NCBI RefSeq assembly: GCF_019802085.1 | Contig: NZ_JAHVHV010000002.1 | Span: 496,001-560,000 of the forward strand | Direction of reading: 5' to 3' | Length of the DNA: 64,000 bases | From: Ferrimonas balearica | GTDB lineage: Bacteria > Pseudomonadota > Gammaproteobacteria > Enterobacterales > Shewanellaceae | Shown: in pieces, positions 51,941 through 60,950 of the stretch | Layout of the letters: each line of letters opens with the position of its first letter | Position numbering within the stretch: the first letter of the stretch is position 1 | Program-made: the position numbers and the translations under genes | The notes under the pieces: generated by a model | Database searches by the model: none | What the model saw: the letters and a program-made list of their open reading frames with translations, nothing else | Told to the model about the DNA's origin: nothing

Positions 51941-51969
51941 AAAAAATAGGAGGACCACATGGTCCTCCT
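51941..51969 (-). terminator. Terminator of the DUF885 gene
   Basis: A perfect 10-bp stem AGGAGGACCA / TGGTCCTCCT with a 2-nt separation; on the minus strand a U-run (TATTTTTT) follows. It lies about 51 bp after the DUF885 stop. Confidence 0.85.
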
Positions 51970-52019
51970 TTTTCTTTGTCTGCTCCCTGGCAACAGGGGG
52001 CGGGCGCCCCCTCTTCGCT

Positions 52020-53855
52020 TTACAGGGCCAGCTTCTGGGACTCCACCCACAGGGCCACCTGCTCATCCAAAACGTTCAGCGGCAGCGGACCGTTGGCCAG
52101 CACCACGTCGTGGAACCCCCGCAGATCAAACTGATCCCCCAACTGCGTCTGGGCGTCGGCCCGCAGCTCCAGCAAGCGCATCATCCCCACTTTGTATGCG
52201 GTGGCCTGGGAGGGCATTACGATGTAGCGCTCAATCGCCTTGACCACGTCACCCTCGGGGTTGGGGGTGTTGCTGGCCAGGTAGTCGATCGCCTCTTCAC
52301 GGGTCCAGCGCTTGGCGTGCAGCCCGGTGTCCACAACCAGGCGGCAGGCGCGCCACAGCTCCATCGCCAGGCGGCCGAAGTCACTGTAGGGGTCCTGGTA
52401 GAAGCCCATCTCCTTGGGCAGGTACTCGGAGTAGAGCCCCCAACCCTCGATGTAGGCGGTGTAGCCCCCGAAGCGGCGGAACTTGGGCATCTGCTCCAGC
52501 TCCTGGGCGATGGCGATCTGCATGTGGTGGCCGGGGATCCCCTCGTGGAAGGCCAGGGCCTCCAGCTGGTAGGTGGGCATATTGGCCATGTCGTAGAGGT
52601 TGGCGTAGAAGAAGCCCGGGCGACTGCCGTCGGGGGAGGGCTGCTGGTAGAACGCCTTGCCCGCGGATTTCTCCCGGAAGGCTTCCACCTTCTTCACCAC
52701 CAGCGGCGCCTTGGGTTTGACCCCGAACACCTCGTCCAGGCGCTCGTTCATGTCGCCGATGTAGCGCTCGGCCTGGCCCAGGTAGGCGGCTCGGCCGGCG
52801 TCATCGTTGTCCAGGTAGAACTGGCTGTCGGTGCGCATGAACTCGAAGAACGCCTGCAGGTCCCCCTCGAAACCCACCTTGACCATGATGGCGCGCATCT
52901 CGTCGTGGATGCGGGCCACGTCCTTGAGGCCCATCTCGTGGATCTGTTCGGCGGTCAGGTCGGTGGTGGTGGTGCGGGCCAGGGCGTTGTTGTAGAAGCG
53001 CTCGCCCTCGGGGAATTTCCAGGCACCGGCGTCATCGCTGGCGCGCTGGTACTGGCCCTCGAGGAAGACGACAAGCTTGCCGTAGCCCTTGGCGACCGGG
53101 CCTTTGAGGGCGGCCTCGGCCTCGGTGATAAGGGCCTGGCGCTCGGCTTCTTCCAACTCCAGGCTGGCTAGCTTGGCCTTGAAGTCCGCCAGCAGGGTGC
53201 TGTCCTCGCCCGCCTCGAAGGGGGCGCCGGCCAGGATGTTCTGGCTGTCGCTGATGGCGTAGGGGAAGACGAAGCGGGGGGCCACGATCCCCTTGGCTTC
53301 GCGGATTTTAAGCTCCTCGATCACCTGGTCGAAGCGCCCCTCGATGCCGTTGAGACGGCTGATGTAGGCCTTGGCGTCCTCGACGCTGGTGATGCGGTGC
53401 TGGTTGATCAGGAAAGAGGCGGTGGTGGATTGCACCCCGTACATCTGGTTGATGGGGTAGCGGTAGTGGCGCCACTGGTGATCCTCGATCGCCTGCTCCA
53501 GGCGCTGCTTCATCAGGCGGTAGCTGATGAGGGTCTGGGGGTCCAGGGCGTCGGGGTTCAGGGCTTCCAGCTGGGCCAGGTGACGCTGGTTTCGGGCCAG
53601 CTCCTCTGCAAAGGCGCTCTCGCCGTAATCGCCCCACTTGTCCTGATCTTTTTTGATCCCCAGGTAGGTCTGGCTGATGGGGGAGGCCATGACGTTGTCC
53701 ATAAAGATGGACTCAAACAGGGCGTTGGCCTTCTCCGATTCGGACTGCGCGACCACCGCGCTGTCAACGCTGGCGCTGGGGGCCGGGCTGCTGCAGGCCC
53801 CTAACGAGAGGGCGGCGGACACCGACAGGGCGATGATGCTCACGTACTTTTTCAC
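52020..53855 (-). CDS. DUF885 family peptidase-like lipoprotein
   Basis: A 611-residue protein. I set the start at a GTG (53855) preceded by AAGGAG; the ATG at 53894 has no ribosome site and adds residues before the signal. Lipobox LGAC (about Cys21). The hallmark FHEGIPGHHMQIAIAQE (HExxPGH, a metal-binding helix) is followed by YIEGWGLYSEYL, and GLHAKRWTREEAIDYL occurs near the C-terminus, as in DUF885 proteins, a metallopeptidase-like family acting in the periplasm or outer membrane. Substrate unknown. It breaks the otherwise conserved block between yggN and hemW. Confidence 0.9.
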   Translation of the reverse strand: MKKYVSIIALSVSAALSLGACSSPAPSASVDSAVVAQSESEKANALFESIFMDNVMASPISQTYLGIKKDQDKWGDYGESAFAEELARNQRHLAQLEALNPDALDPQTLISYRLMKQRLEQAIEDHQWRHYRYPINQMYGVQSTTASFLINQHRITSVEDAKAYISRLNGIEGRFDQVIEELKIREAKGIVAPRFVFPYAISDSQNILAGAPFEAGEDSTLLADFKAKLASLELEEAERQALITEAEAALKGPVAKGYGKLVVFLEGQYQRASDDAGAWKFPEGERFYNNALARTTTTDLTAEQIHEMGLKDVARIHDEMRAIMVKVGFEGDLQAFFEFMRTDSQFYLDNDDAGRAAYLGQAERYIGDMNERLDEVFGVKPKAPLVVKKVEAFREKSAGKAFYQQPSPDGSRPGFFYANLYDMANMPTYQLEALAFHEGIPGHHMQIAIAQELEQMPKFRRFGGYTAYIEGWGLYSEYLPKEMGFYQDPYSDFGRLAMELWRACRLVVDTGLHAKRWTREEAIDYLASNTPNPEGDVVKAIERYIVMPSQATAYKVGMMRLLELRADAQTQLGDQFDLRGFHDVVLANGPLPLNVLDEQVALWVESQKLAL

Positions 53856-53946
53856 TTGGCGCTCCTTGCAAGAAATTTGGCGCAAGTGTTGCACGGCTGT
53901 TGCAAGTGCTGAAGGGCGAAACTGTTAGAAGATCTTAACGTCCGGC

Positions 53947-55086
53947 TCAGTCCGGCAGAAACTGCGCCAGCAGCTCGTTGAGGTAGCGGTGACCCTGCTC
54001 GGTCAGCTGCATCTGCTGGTCATCCCGGCGGATAAGCTTGCGCTGCTCGGCCCAGGCCAGGGGCTTGGCCACCTGGGCATGGCTCAGCTGGGTGCGCTCG
54101 GCCAGTTCGGCCAGGGGCATGGGCTCCATCAGGCGCAGGCGATTCATGTAGTACTCCAGGGCCTGGTCCTCCAGCGCCACCGGCAGCTGGGTGGCCATGG
54201 GATCCCGTCCCGCCTCCAGGTAGCCCCGGGGGTGTTTGACCTTGGTGGTGCGCAGCAGCTGGCCGTCCGCCAGGGTGATCTTGCCGTGGGCGCCGCAGCC
54301 GATCCCCAGGTAGTCGCCGAAGCGCCAGTAGTTGAGGTTGTGCTGGCACTGGTAACCGGGTTTGGCCCAGGCGGAGATCTCGTACTGGCGGTAACCGGCG
54401 GCCTCCAGCCGGGCCTTGCCCTGCTCGAAGATGGCCCACTGGATATCGTCGTCCGGCAGCGTGGGGGGCTGGGAGGCGAACTGGGTATTGGGCTCGATGG
54501 TCAGCTGGTACCAGGACAGGTGGGGGGGCGCCAGCTCGATGGCCTGCTCCAGATCGTACAGGGCGTCGCTGACACTCTGGCCCGGCAGGGTGTGCATCAG
54601 ATCGAGGTTGAACCGCTCGAAGCCCGCCTTGCAGGCCTCCTTGGCCGCCCGTCGCGCTTCTTCTGCCCCGTGGATCCGGCCCAGGATCCGCAGCTTGTCC
54701 TGCTGGAAGCTCTGTACCCCCACCGACAGCCGGTTGACCCCGGCGTCGCGGTAGGGGCGGAAACGGTCCGCCTCCAGGGTGCCGGGGTTGGCCTCCATGG
54801 TGATCTCGCAATCCGCCACCAGGGGCAGGCGCTTGGCCACCCCGTCGAGCAGTCGGGCGATCTCCGCGGGGGAGATGAGCGACGGAGTGCCGCCGCCGAT
54901 AAACAGGCTGGTCAGGGGCCGCCCTTGGGCCCAGTGGCAGTCCCGGTCCAGATCCGCCAGCAGGGCATCGATGTACTGGGCCTCCGGGATCACCCCCTTG
55001 CGGGCGTGGGAGTTGAAGTCACAGTAGGGGCACTTCTGCTCACACCAGGGGATGTGGATGTAGAGGGAGAGGGGCGGCAGGGTCAC
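53947..55086 (-). CDS. hemW: Radical SAM haem chaperone HemW
   Basis: A 379-residue protein. It starts MTLPPLSLYIHIPWCEQKCPYCDFNSH, with the [4Fe-4S] cysteines C-x3-C-x2-C (Cys15, 19, 22). GGGTPS (about 65-70), EANPGTLE and QSFQ follow, then the C-terminal HemN_C-like winged domain. HemW is reported to bind and deliver haem rather than to be a coproporphyrinogen oxidase. The start is 1 bp after the rdgB stop, so the two are coupled. Confidence 0.95.
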   Translation of the reverse strand: MTLPPLSLYIHIPWCEQKCPYCDFNSHARKGVIPEAQYIDALLADLDRDCHWAQGRPLTSLFIGGGTPSLISPAEIARLLDGVAKRLPLVADCEITMEANPGTLEADRFRPYRDAGVNRLSVGVQSFQQDKLRILGRIHGAEEARRAAKEACKAGFERFNLDLMHTLPGQSVSDALYDLEQAIELAPPHLSWYQLTIEPNTQFASQPPTLPDDDIQWAIFEQGKARLEAAGYRQYEISAWAKPGYQCQHNLNYWRFGDYLGIGCGAHGKITLADGQLLRTTKVKHPRGYLEAGRDPMATQLPVALEDQALEYYMNRLRLMEPMPLAELAERTQLSHAQVAKPLAWAEQRKLIRRDDQQMQLTEQGHRYLNELLAQFLPD

Positions 55087-55087
55087 G

Positions 55088-55693
55088 TCAGAGGATCCCC
55101 TTGGCCTGGAACTGCTCGAGCAGCTGGGCCATCGCCTTGCCTCTGTGGCTCAGGGTGTTCTTCTCGTCGGCGCTGAGCTCGGCGGCGGTGCGCTGGTCGC
55201 CGGCCACCCGAAACACCGGATCGTAACCGTGGCCCTCGTCGCCGCGGGGGGCGTCGGTGATGCTGCCCTCCCAACTTGCCTGAGCGATCACCGGCGAGGG
55301 ATCTTCGCCGTGGCGCAGGTACACCAGCACGCACTGGAAGCGGGCGCTGCGCTGGCTTTGGCCCTCCATGTCGGCCAGCAGCTTGACCCAGTTGTCCCGG
55401 GCGCTGGCGCCCTCACCGGCAAAGCGGGCGGAGTAGATCCCGGGGCGACCGGCCAGGGCGTCCACCTCGATGCCGGAATCGTCGGCGATGGCGGGCAGGC
55501 CGGTGGCCCGGGCGGCGTTGCGGGCCTTGATGATGGCGTTCTCCACGAAGGTGGTGCCATCCTCCACCGCCTCGGCCACCTCGAACTGGCTCTGGGGCAG
55601 CACTTCGAAGGGGGTCTGTGACAGCAGCTGGGCAAACTCTTTGACCTTGCCGGCATTGCCGGTGGCGAGCACTATGGGTTGCTTGGTGGACAT
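55088..55693 (-). CDS. rdgB: XTP/dITP diphosphatase RdgB
   Basis: A 201-residue protein with the ATG at 55693, CGGAG six bases upstream. Ham1/RdgB motifs: VLATGNAGKVKEF (substrate loop), DDSGIEVDAL and GRPGIYSARFAG, and the C-terminal SHRGKAM. It hydrolyses ITP, dITP and XTP to the monophosphates, cleaning the nucleotide pool. It sits between DUF4426 and hemW on one strand. Confidence 0.96.
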   Translation of the reverse strand: MSTKQPIVLATGNAGKVKEFAQLLSQTPFEVLPQSQFEVAEAVEDGTTFVENAIIKARNAARATGLPAIADDSGIEVDALAGRPGIYSARFAGEGASARDNWVKLLADMEGQSQRSARFQCVLVYLRHGEDPSPVIAQASWEGSITDAPRGDEGHGYDPVFRVAGDQRTAAELSADEKNTLSHRGKAMAQLLEQFQAKGIL

Positions 55694-55777
55694 GGTGACT
55701 CCGGTGATGGGGCTGTACGACAACGGGGCGCCGATCTTACCCAAGCGCCCCGCTGATGGATAGAGCCAGAGGCTCGG

Positions 55778-56215
55778 TCAGTCGACGTAGAACTTCTGCT
55801 TGAAGTGCAACTCGGTGCTGAGATCCTGGCCATTGTCCAGGTTGATGTCGAAGGTGAAGGTCTCCTCGTTGCGGTGACTCACCTCGGCGATGTAGTAGAT
55901 CGCGCTTCCTTCGCGGATCTCTTTGAAGTCCAGGGCCTTGGAGCTGCCCAGCAGGTTGCGGGCGGTGCCGGAGATCTTGACCTCCACCGCGTGGGTCTGG
56001 TCGCCGGACTGGGAGGTGTCGATCACCGAGACGTTCACCAGGCCGACGTAGCGGCTGCGGGTGATGTCGTAGTTCTTGGCGATCTCCGGGGTGAGGAAGG
56101 TGCTGCCGAAGGAGACGTAGTGGATGGCATATTTGCCCACCTTCTGCATCTGTTCGGCGCTGGCGGGGAAGACAGCCAACAGGCTGACCAGCAGAGCTGC
56201 GGCTAACCTCAGCAT
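55778..56215 (-). CDS. DUF4426 family periplasmic protein
   Basis: A 145-residue protein starting at the ATG at 56215 behind AAGGAG, with a signal peptide ending AFPASAEQ-like. Mature part has conserved NYDITRSRYVGLVNVSVID and LDFKEIREGSAIYYIAEVSHRNEETFTFDI stretches of the DUF4426 family, an immunoglobulin-like beta fold of unknown function. It is placed between yggU and rdgB as in Shewanella- and Vibrio-like genomes. An ORF start upstream at 56287 is an artefact overlapping yggU. Confidence 0.9.
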   Translation of the reverse strand: MLRLAAALLVSLLAVFPASAEQMQKVGKYAIHYVSFGSTFLTPEIAKNYDITRSRYVGLVNVSVIDTSQSGDQTHAVEVKISGTARNLLGSSKALDFKEIREGSAIYYIAEVSHRNEETFTFDINLDNGQDLSTELHFKQKFYVD

Positions 56216-56252
56216 CTTGGACTCCTTATAGAAATTGTGGTCCATAGCATCA

Positions 56253-56543
56253 CTATAGTAGTTGGCGCAGGGGATCCGGGATGGCATTGGGGCTTTGGAT
56301 CCTCAACTGCTTATGGCGGCCCAGCTCGCCCTTCAATATGGTGACCTGGCCCTTGGCCACCCGGAACTGCTTGGCCAGGAACTTCACCAGATGGGCGTTG
56401 GCCTTGCCGTCCACCGGCGGGGCGGTGATGGCCACCTTGAACTCATCGCCGTGCAGGCCAACCAGCTGATCCCGGCTGGCCTTGGGTTGGATATAGAGCT
56501 GAAGCAGCAGGTCATCGCCCTGGCGCTGCACGGCCGGGGACAC
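56253..56543 (-). CDS. yggU: DUF167 family protein YggU
   Basis: A 96-residue protein with a GTG start 3 bp after the yggT stop. Family pattern: [47 protein letters not shown] and the [14 protein letters not shown] strand. The structure of YggU-like proteins is known but the function is not. It is in the yggT operon. Confidence 0.93.
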   Translation of the reverse strand: MSPAVQRQGDDLLLQLYIQPKASRDQLVGLHGDEFKVAITAPPVDGKANAHLVKFLAKQFRVAKGQVTILKGELGRHKQLRIQSPNAIPDPLRQLL

Positions 56544-56546
56544 GGC

Positions 56547-57095
56547 TCAGACCAGGCGCCAGAGGGGGATAAGGTCCCCGATCAGCAGGTTGATGAAGTT
56601 CATCCCCAGCAGCAGCACCAGCATGGACAGATCCAGCCCACCCATGGGGGGGATGATGCGGCGGATGGGGGACAACAGGGGCTCGGTCAGCTGGTGCAGC
56701 ACCGCCTCGAAGGGGTTGTAGCCCTGGGAAACCCAGCTGAGGATGGCGCGGATCAGCAGCAGCCAGAACAGCAGCACCCCGGCCTCCTTGAGCACCGTCA
56801 GGCTGCCCAGCAGGGTGATGTCCACCGGGTTGAGCGGCTGGCCGTTCATCGCCAGCAGGGCGGTCCATTTACCGCAGCCCAGCAGCAGCGCCAGCACCAC
56901 GGTGGCCAGATCCACGCTGCCCACACTGGGGATCACCCGGCGCATGGGCGCCAGGATGGGGTGGGTGGCCTTGACCACGAACTGGCTGAAAGGATTGTAG
57001 AAGTCTGCCCGGGTCAGCTGCAGGGCGAAGCGCAGCAGCACCACCATCAGGTAGAGGTTGAACAGGGTGGATACCAGATAGGTTGTTGCACTCAT
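56547..57095 (-). CDS. yggT: YggT family integral membrane protein
   Basis: A 182-residue protein made of two YGGT repeats, each with two hydrophobic helices and the loop motif NPFSQFVVKATHPILAPMRRVIPS or NPFEAVLHQLTEPLLSPIRRIIPP. Family members are implicated in osmotic-stress resistance and, in some bacteria and chloroplasts, cell division or cytochrome assembly. It is followed by yggU and preceded by proC (18-bp gap) on the same strand. Confidence 0.94.
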   Translation of the reverse strand: MSATTYLVSTLFNLYLMVVLLRFALQLTRADFYNPFSQFVVKATHPILAPMRRVIPSVGSVDLATVVLALLLGCGKWTALLAMNGQPLNPVDITLLGSLTVLKEAGVLLFWLLLIRAILSWVSQGYNPFEAVLHQLTEPLLSPIRRIIPPMGGLDLSMLVLLLGMNFINLLIGDLIPLWRLV

Positions 57096-57113
57096 GGTGT
57101 CTCGTTTCCCAAA

Positions 57114-57947
57114 TTAAAACTGTTTGGCCATCTCTTGGGCCCGCGTGACCGCGGCCTGCATGGCGTCTTTTACCGCATCTCGCAATCCTTGCTGTTCCAG
57201 AGTCAGCACCGCCTCGTGGGTGGTGCCTCCCTTGGAGGTGACCTGAGCGCGCAGCTCGGCCAGGCTCGACTGAGGATTCTGCCTGACCATCTGCGCCGCG
57301 CCAATGGCTGCCTGCTCGATCATCAGCCTAGCGTCCTCGGGTTTAACCCCCAAAGCCGCCGCGCCCTGCTCCATCGCTTCCATAAAGAGGAAGAAGTAAG
57401 CCGGGGAGCTGCCGGCGCAGGCGATCACCTGGTCGATGCCCGCCTCCTGCTCCAGCCAGAGGATCTCGCCCACCGCGCCCATCAGGGTGCCGGCGAAGGC
57501 GCGATCCGCCTCGCCCACCACCGGGTCGGCGTAGAGACCGGTCATCCCCAACCCCAGCATGGAGGGGGTGTTGGGCATGGTGCGCACCAAAGAGGCGTGG
57601 CCGCCCAGGTAGGCGCTCATCCGTTCACAGGTCACCCCGGCGGCGATGGAGATGGCCAGTTTGCCCTCCAGGTCGAGCTCGGCGATGGGGGCGCACACCT
57701 CGGCCATCAGCTGAGGTTTGACCGCCAGCACCAGCACGTCCGCCTCGGCCACCGCCGCCAGGTTGTCCTGGGTGGTGCGGATACCGAACTGCTCGGCCAG
57801 GGCCTCCAGCTTGCCGGTGCTGGGGTTGCTGGCGATGATGCGATCGCTGGGGTAACCGTTCTGGATCAGGCCGCCGATGATGCTGCGGCTCATGTTACCG
57901 GCGCCGATAAAGGCGACGGTGCGGATGTCATTATTCACGCTGTTCAC
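57114..57947 (-). CDS. proC: Pyrroline-5-carboxylate reductase
   Basis: A 277-residue protein with a GTG start that overlaps the yggS stop by 4 nt (a second in-frame GTG three codons on has better ribosome-site spacing). It has the NAD(P)-binding motif FIGAGNMSRSIIGGL, AVKPQ, RTMPNTPS and SPAYFFLFMEAM with the C-terminal dimerisation domain TSKGGTTHEA. It catalyses the last step of proline synthesis. Confidence 0.96.
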   Translation of the reverse strand: MNSVNNDIRTVAFIGAGNMSRSIIGGLIQNGYPSDRIIASNPSTGKLEALAEQFGIRTTQDNLAAVAEADVLVLAVKPQLMAEVCAPIAELDLEGKLAISIAAGVTCERMSAYLGGHASLVRTMPNTPSMLGLGMTGLYADPVVGEADRAFAGTLMGAVGEILWLEQEAGIDQVIACAGSSPAYFFLFMEAMEQGAAALGVKPEDARLMIEQAAIGAAQMVRQNPQSSLAELRAQVTSKGGTTHEAVLTLEQQGLRDAVKDAMQAAVTRAQEMAKQF

Positions 57948-58627
57948 TTCCTAGTGCCAAAAATTGCGGTACCGATGCGCACCATGGTGCTGCCCTCGGC
58001 CACCGCCGCCTCGAGATCGCCGCTCATCCCCATCGACAGGGTGTCCATCTGGGGGTGCTGGACCTTGAGGTCATCAAAGAGTTGTTTCATCTGCGCCAGG
58101 GCCTGGCGCTGGCGGACTACATCCGCCTCCGGTGCCGGGATCGCCATCAGCCCCCGCAGGGTCAGCCCGGGCAGGGCGCTGACCCCCTGGGCCAGCGCTG
58201 CCAGCTCGGCGGGGGGGACCCCGGACTTGCTGGCCTCGCCGGAGATGTTGACCTGCAGGCAGACGTTGAGCGGCGTCAGGCCTTCAGGGCGCTGCTCGCT
58301 CAGTCGCCTGGCTATCTTTAGGCGGTCCACGCTGTGGACCCAGTCGAATCGCTCCGCCACCGGTCGCGTCTTGTTGGACTGAAGCGGGCCGATAAAGTGC
58401 CAATGGATGGCCAGGTCCGCCAGCTCGGTGATCTTTTCCACCCCCTCCTGGAGGTAGTTTTCACCGAAATGACGGGCGCCAGCCAGGTAGGCCTCGCGGA
58501 TGTCGCTGGCCGGTTTGGTCTTGCTCACCGCCAGCAGGGTGATCGCCTGGGCTGACCGGCCCGAATTTTGCGCCGCCGCCGCAATACGTGCTTGGGCTTC
58601 AAACAGGCGCTCTGCTATGGTTGACAT
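57944..58627 (-). CDS. yggS: PLP homeostasis protein YggS
   Basis: A 227-residue protein with the PLP-binding Lys36 in LLAVSKTKP, FGENYLQEGVEKI, WHFIGPLQSNKTRPVAE and the SMGMSGDLEAAV phosphate-binding region near residue 200. It is the YBL036C/PROSC family, which regulates free pyridoxal phosphate. It heads the yggS-proC-yggT-yggU-DUF4426-rdgB-hemW operon. Divergent from pilT with a 26-bp gap. Confidence 0.96.
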   Translation of the reverse strand: MSTIAERLFEAQARIAAAAQNSGRSAQAITLLAVSKTKPASDIREAYLAGARHFGENYLQEGVEKITELADLAIHWHFIGPLQSNKTRPVAERFDWVHSVDRLKIARRLSEQRPEGLTPLNVCLQVNISGEASKSGVPPAELAALAQGVSALPGLTLRGLMAIPAPEADVVRQRQALAQMKQLFDDLKVQHPQMDTLSMGMSGDLEAAVAEGSTMVRIGTAIFGTRK

Positions 58628-58653
58628 ATCTTAGGGGAAGCCAAAGAAATAAT

Positions 58654-59688
58654 ATGGAAATTACTGAACTACTGGCCTTTAGTGTAAAACACAACGCCTC
58701 GGATCTGCACCTTTCCGCCGGGGTTGCACCCATGATTCGGGTGGACGGCGAAGTGCGCCGCATCAACCTGCCCCAGATGGACCACAAACAGGTTCACGCC
58801 CTCATCTACGACATCATGAACGATCGCCAGCGCAAGGAGTACGAGGAGCACCTGGAGGTGGACTTCTCCTTTGAGGTGCCCGGCCTGGCCCGTTTCCGTG
58901 TCAACGCCTTCAACCAGAACCGCGGCGCCGCGGCGGTGTTCCGGACCATTCCCAGCCAGGTACTGACCCTGGAGGAGCTGGGGGCGCCGGAGATCTTCCA
59001 GGACATCGCCTCCTTCCCCAAGGGGCTGGTGCTGGTCACCGGGCCCACCGGCTCCGGTAAGAGTACCACCCTGGCGGGGATGGTGGACTTCGTCAACGAG
59101 CAGCGTCACGACCACATCCTGACCATCGAAGATCCCATCGAATTCGTGCACCAGAACAAGAACTGCCTGATCAACCAGCGGGAGGTGCACAAGGACACCC
59201 ACAGCTTCTCCAACGCCCTGCGCAGCGCCCTGCGGGAGGACCCGGACGTGATCCTGGTGGGGGAGATGCGGGACCTGGAGACCATCCGCCTGGCCCTGAC
59301 CGCGGCGGAGACCGGTCACCTGGTGTTCGGCACCCTGCACACCACCTCGGCGGCCAAGACCATCGACCGGGTGGTGGACGTGTTCCCCGCCGGTGAGAAG
59401 GACATGGTGCGCACCATGCTGTCGGAGTCGCTGCAGGCGGTGATCTCCCAGACCCTGATCAAGAAGGTGGGGGGGGGCCGGGTGGCGGCCCACGAGATCA
59501 TGATCGGCACCCCGGCCATTCGAAACCTCATCCGTGAAGACAAGGTGGCGCAGATGTACTCCGCCATCCAGACCGGCATGGCCCATGGCATGCAGACCAT
59601 GGAGCAGAGCCTGACCAACTTGGTGAATCAGGGACTGATCACCCGCGCAGACGCCCTGAGCAAAACCGCGAACAAATCGGCCATCTAG
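58654..59688 (+). CDS. pilT: Type IV pilus retraction ATPase PilT
   Basis: A 344-residue protein starting at the ATG at 58654 (MEITELLAFSVKHNASDLHLSAG). PAS-like N-terminal domain about 1-100, Walker A GPTGSGKST (about 131-139), Asp box, Walker B LVGEMRDLETI, His box HTTSAAKTIDRVVDVFP, and the C-terminal AIRNLIREDK retraction motif. It powers pilus retraction and twitching. Its promoter must lie inside yggS. It is followed by pilU after 8 bp. Confidence 0.96.
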   Translation: MEITELLAFSVKHNASDLHLSAGVAPMIRVDGEVRRINLPQMDHKQVHALIYDIMNDRQRKEYEEHLEVDFSFEVPGLARFRVNAFNQNRGAAAVFRTIPSQVLTLEELGAPEIFQDIASFPKGLVLVTGPTGSGKSTTLAGMVDFVNEQRHDHILTIEDPIEFVHQNKNCLINQREVHKDTHSFSNALRSALREDPDVILVGEMRDLETIRLALTAAETGHLVFGTLHTTSAAKTIDRVVDVFPAGEKDMVRTMLSESLQAVISQTLIKKVGGGRVAAHEIMIGTPAIRNLIREDKVAQMYSAIQTGMAHGMQTMEQSLTNLVNQGLITRADALSKTANKSAI

Positions 59689-59696
59689 GAGGGCCC

Positions 59697-60812
59697 ATGG
59701 GGATCCATTCGCTGCTTGAGACCATGGTGGCGCGCAAGGCGTCCGATCTTTTCATCACCGTGGGCTTCCCGCCCAGCGCCAAGATCAACGGCGAGCTGGA
59801 GCGCCTAGGTGAGCGCCCACTGACCGCCGAGGAGTCGCTGGCGCTGGTGGAGAGCGTGATGAGCGACGACGTGAAGCGCCAGTTCCATCAGGATCAGGAG
59901 GCCAACTTCGCCTACGCCTCCGGCGCCCTGGACGCCCGTTTCCGGGTCTCCGCCTTTTGGCAGCGGGAGAATCCGGGGATGGTGCTGCGCCTGATTGAAA
60001 CCCGGATCCCCTCCATGGAGGAGCTGCACCTGCCGGAGATCATGAAGGACGTGTGCATGTCCAAGCGGGGGCTGGTGATCATGGTGGGGGCCACAGGCAC
60101 CGGTAAGTCCACCTCCCTGGCGGCCATGGTGGGTTACCGCAACCGCCACCAGAAGGGGCACATCCTCACCATCGAGGACCCCATCGAATTCGTCCACGAC
60201 CACGAGCAGAGCATCGTCACCCAGCGGGAGGTGGGGATCGACACCGACTCCTTCGACGCGGCGCTGAAAAGCTCCCTGCGTCAGGCCCCGGACGTGATCC
60301 TTATCGGCGAGATCCGTAGTCAGGAGACCATGGAGTTTGCCCTCTCCTTCGCCGAGACCGGCCACCTGTGTATGGCCACCCTGCACGCCAACAACGCCAA
60401 CCAGGCCCTGGACCGCATCCTCCACCTGGTGCCCAAGGAGAAACACCAGCAGCTGCTGTTCGATCTCTCCTTGAACCTGCGGGCCATCATGGCCCAGCAG
60501 CTGGTGCCCCACCGGGACGGCTCCGGCCGCCGGGTGGCCATCGAGGTGCTGCTCAACACCCCCCGGGTGTCGGATCTCATCGCCAAGAACGAACTGTTCG
60601 AGCTCAAGCAGACCATGTCCAAGAGCCGGGAGCAGGGGATGCAGACCTTCGACCAGGCCCTGTTCGATCTCTACATGAACGACGAGATCACCTACAACGA
60701 CGCCCTGCACTACGCCGACAGCCCCAACGACTTGAGATTGATGATCAAACTCAAGCAGGCCAACAGCACCGGCTCCGGTTACATGGACGGCGTCACCGTC
60801 GATCTCGACTGA
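59697..60812 (+). CDS. pilU: PilT-like retraction ATPase PilU
   Basis: A 371-residue protein. Walker A is GATGTGKST (about 129-137), Walker B LIGEIRSQETM and HANNANQALDRILHLVP. The retraction motif position reads RVSDLIAKNEL, which distinguishes PilU from PilT. PilU works together with PilT to give stronger retraction. AGGAGG precedes the ATG (59690-59695). A terminator-like hairpin follows. Confidence 0.96.
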   Translation: MGIHSLLETMVARKASDLFITVGFPPSAKINGELERLGERPLTAEESLALVESVMSDDVKRQFHQDQEANFAYASGALDARFRVSAFWQRENPGMVLRLIETRIPSMEELHLPEIMKDVCMSKRGLVIMVGATGTGKSTSLAAMVGYRNRHQKGHILTIEDPIEFVHDHEQSIVTQREVGIDTDSFDAALKSSLRQAPDVILIGEIRSQETMEFALSFAETGHLCMATLHANNANQALDRILHLVPKEKHQQLLFDLSLNLRAIMAQQLVPHRDGSGRRVAIEVLLNTPRVSDLIAKNELFELKQTMSKSREQGMQTFDQALFDLYMNDEITYNDALHYADSPNDLRLMIKLKQANSTGSGYMDGVTVDLD

Positions 60813-60818
60813 GCTCCG

Positions 60819-60852
60819 ATTATCCGGGTGGGTGTGATCCCACCCGGATAAT
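60819..60852 (+). terminator. Terminator after pilU
   Basis: A 14-bp stem ATTATCCGGGTGGG / CCCACCCGGATAAT with a TGTGAT loop, 6 bp after the pilU stop; the following TCATCATTTC is moderately U-rich. Confidence 0.75.
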
Positions 60853-60950
60853 TCATCATTTCTCCCGTTTTAAGGGAATTAATCCCCTGCCATCGGTCTG
60901 ACTCCAGGCATACACTTCGCGTGTTATTCATCGATTAACTCGAGCCTGAC

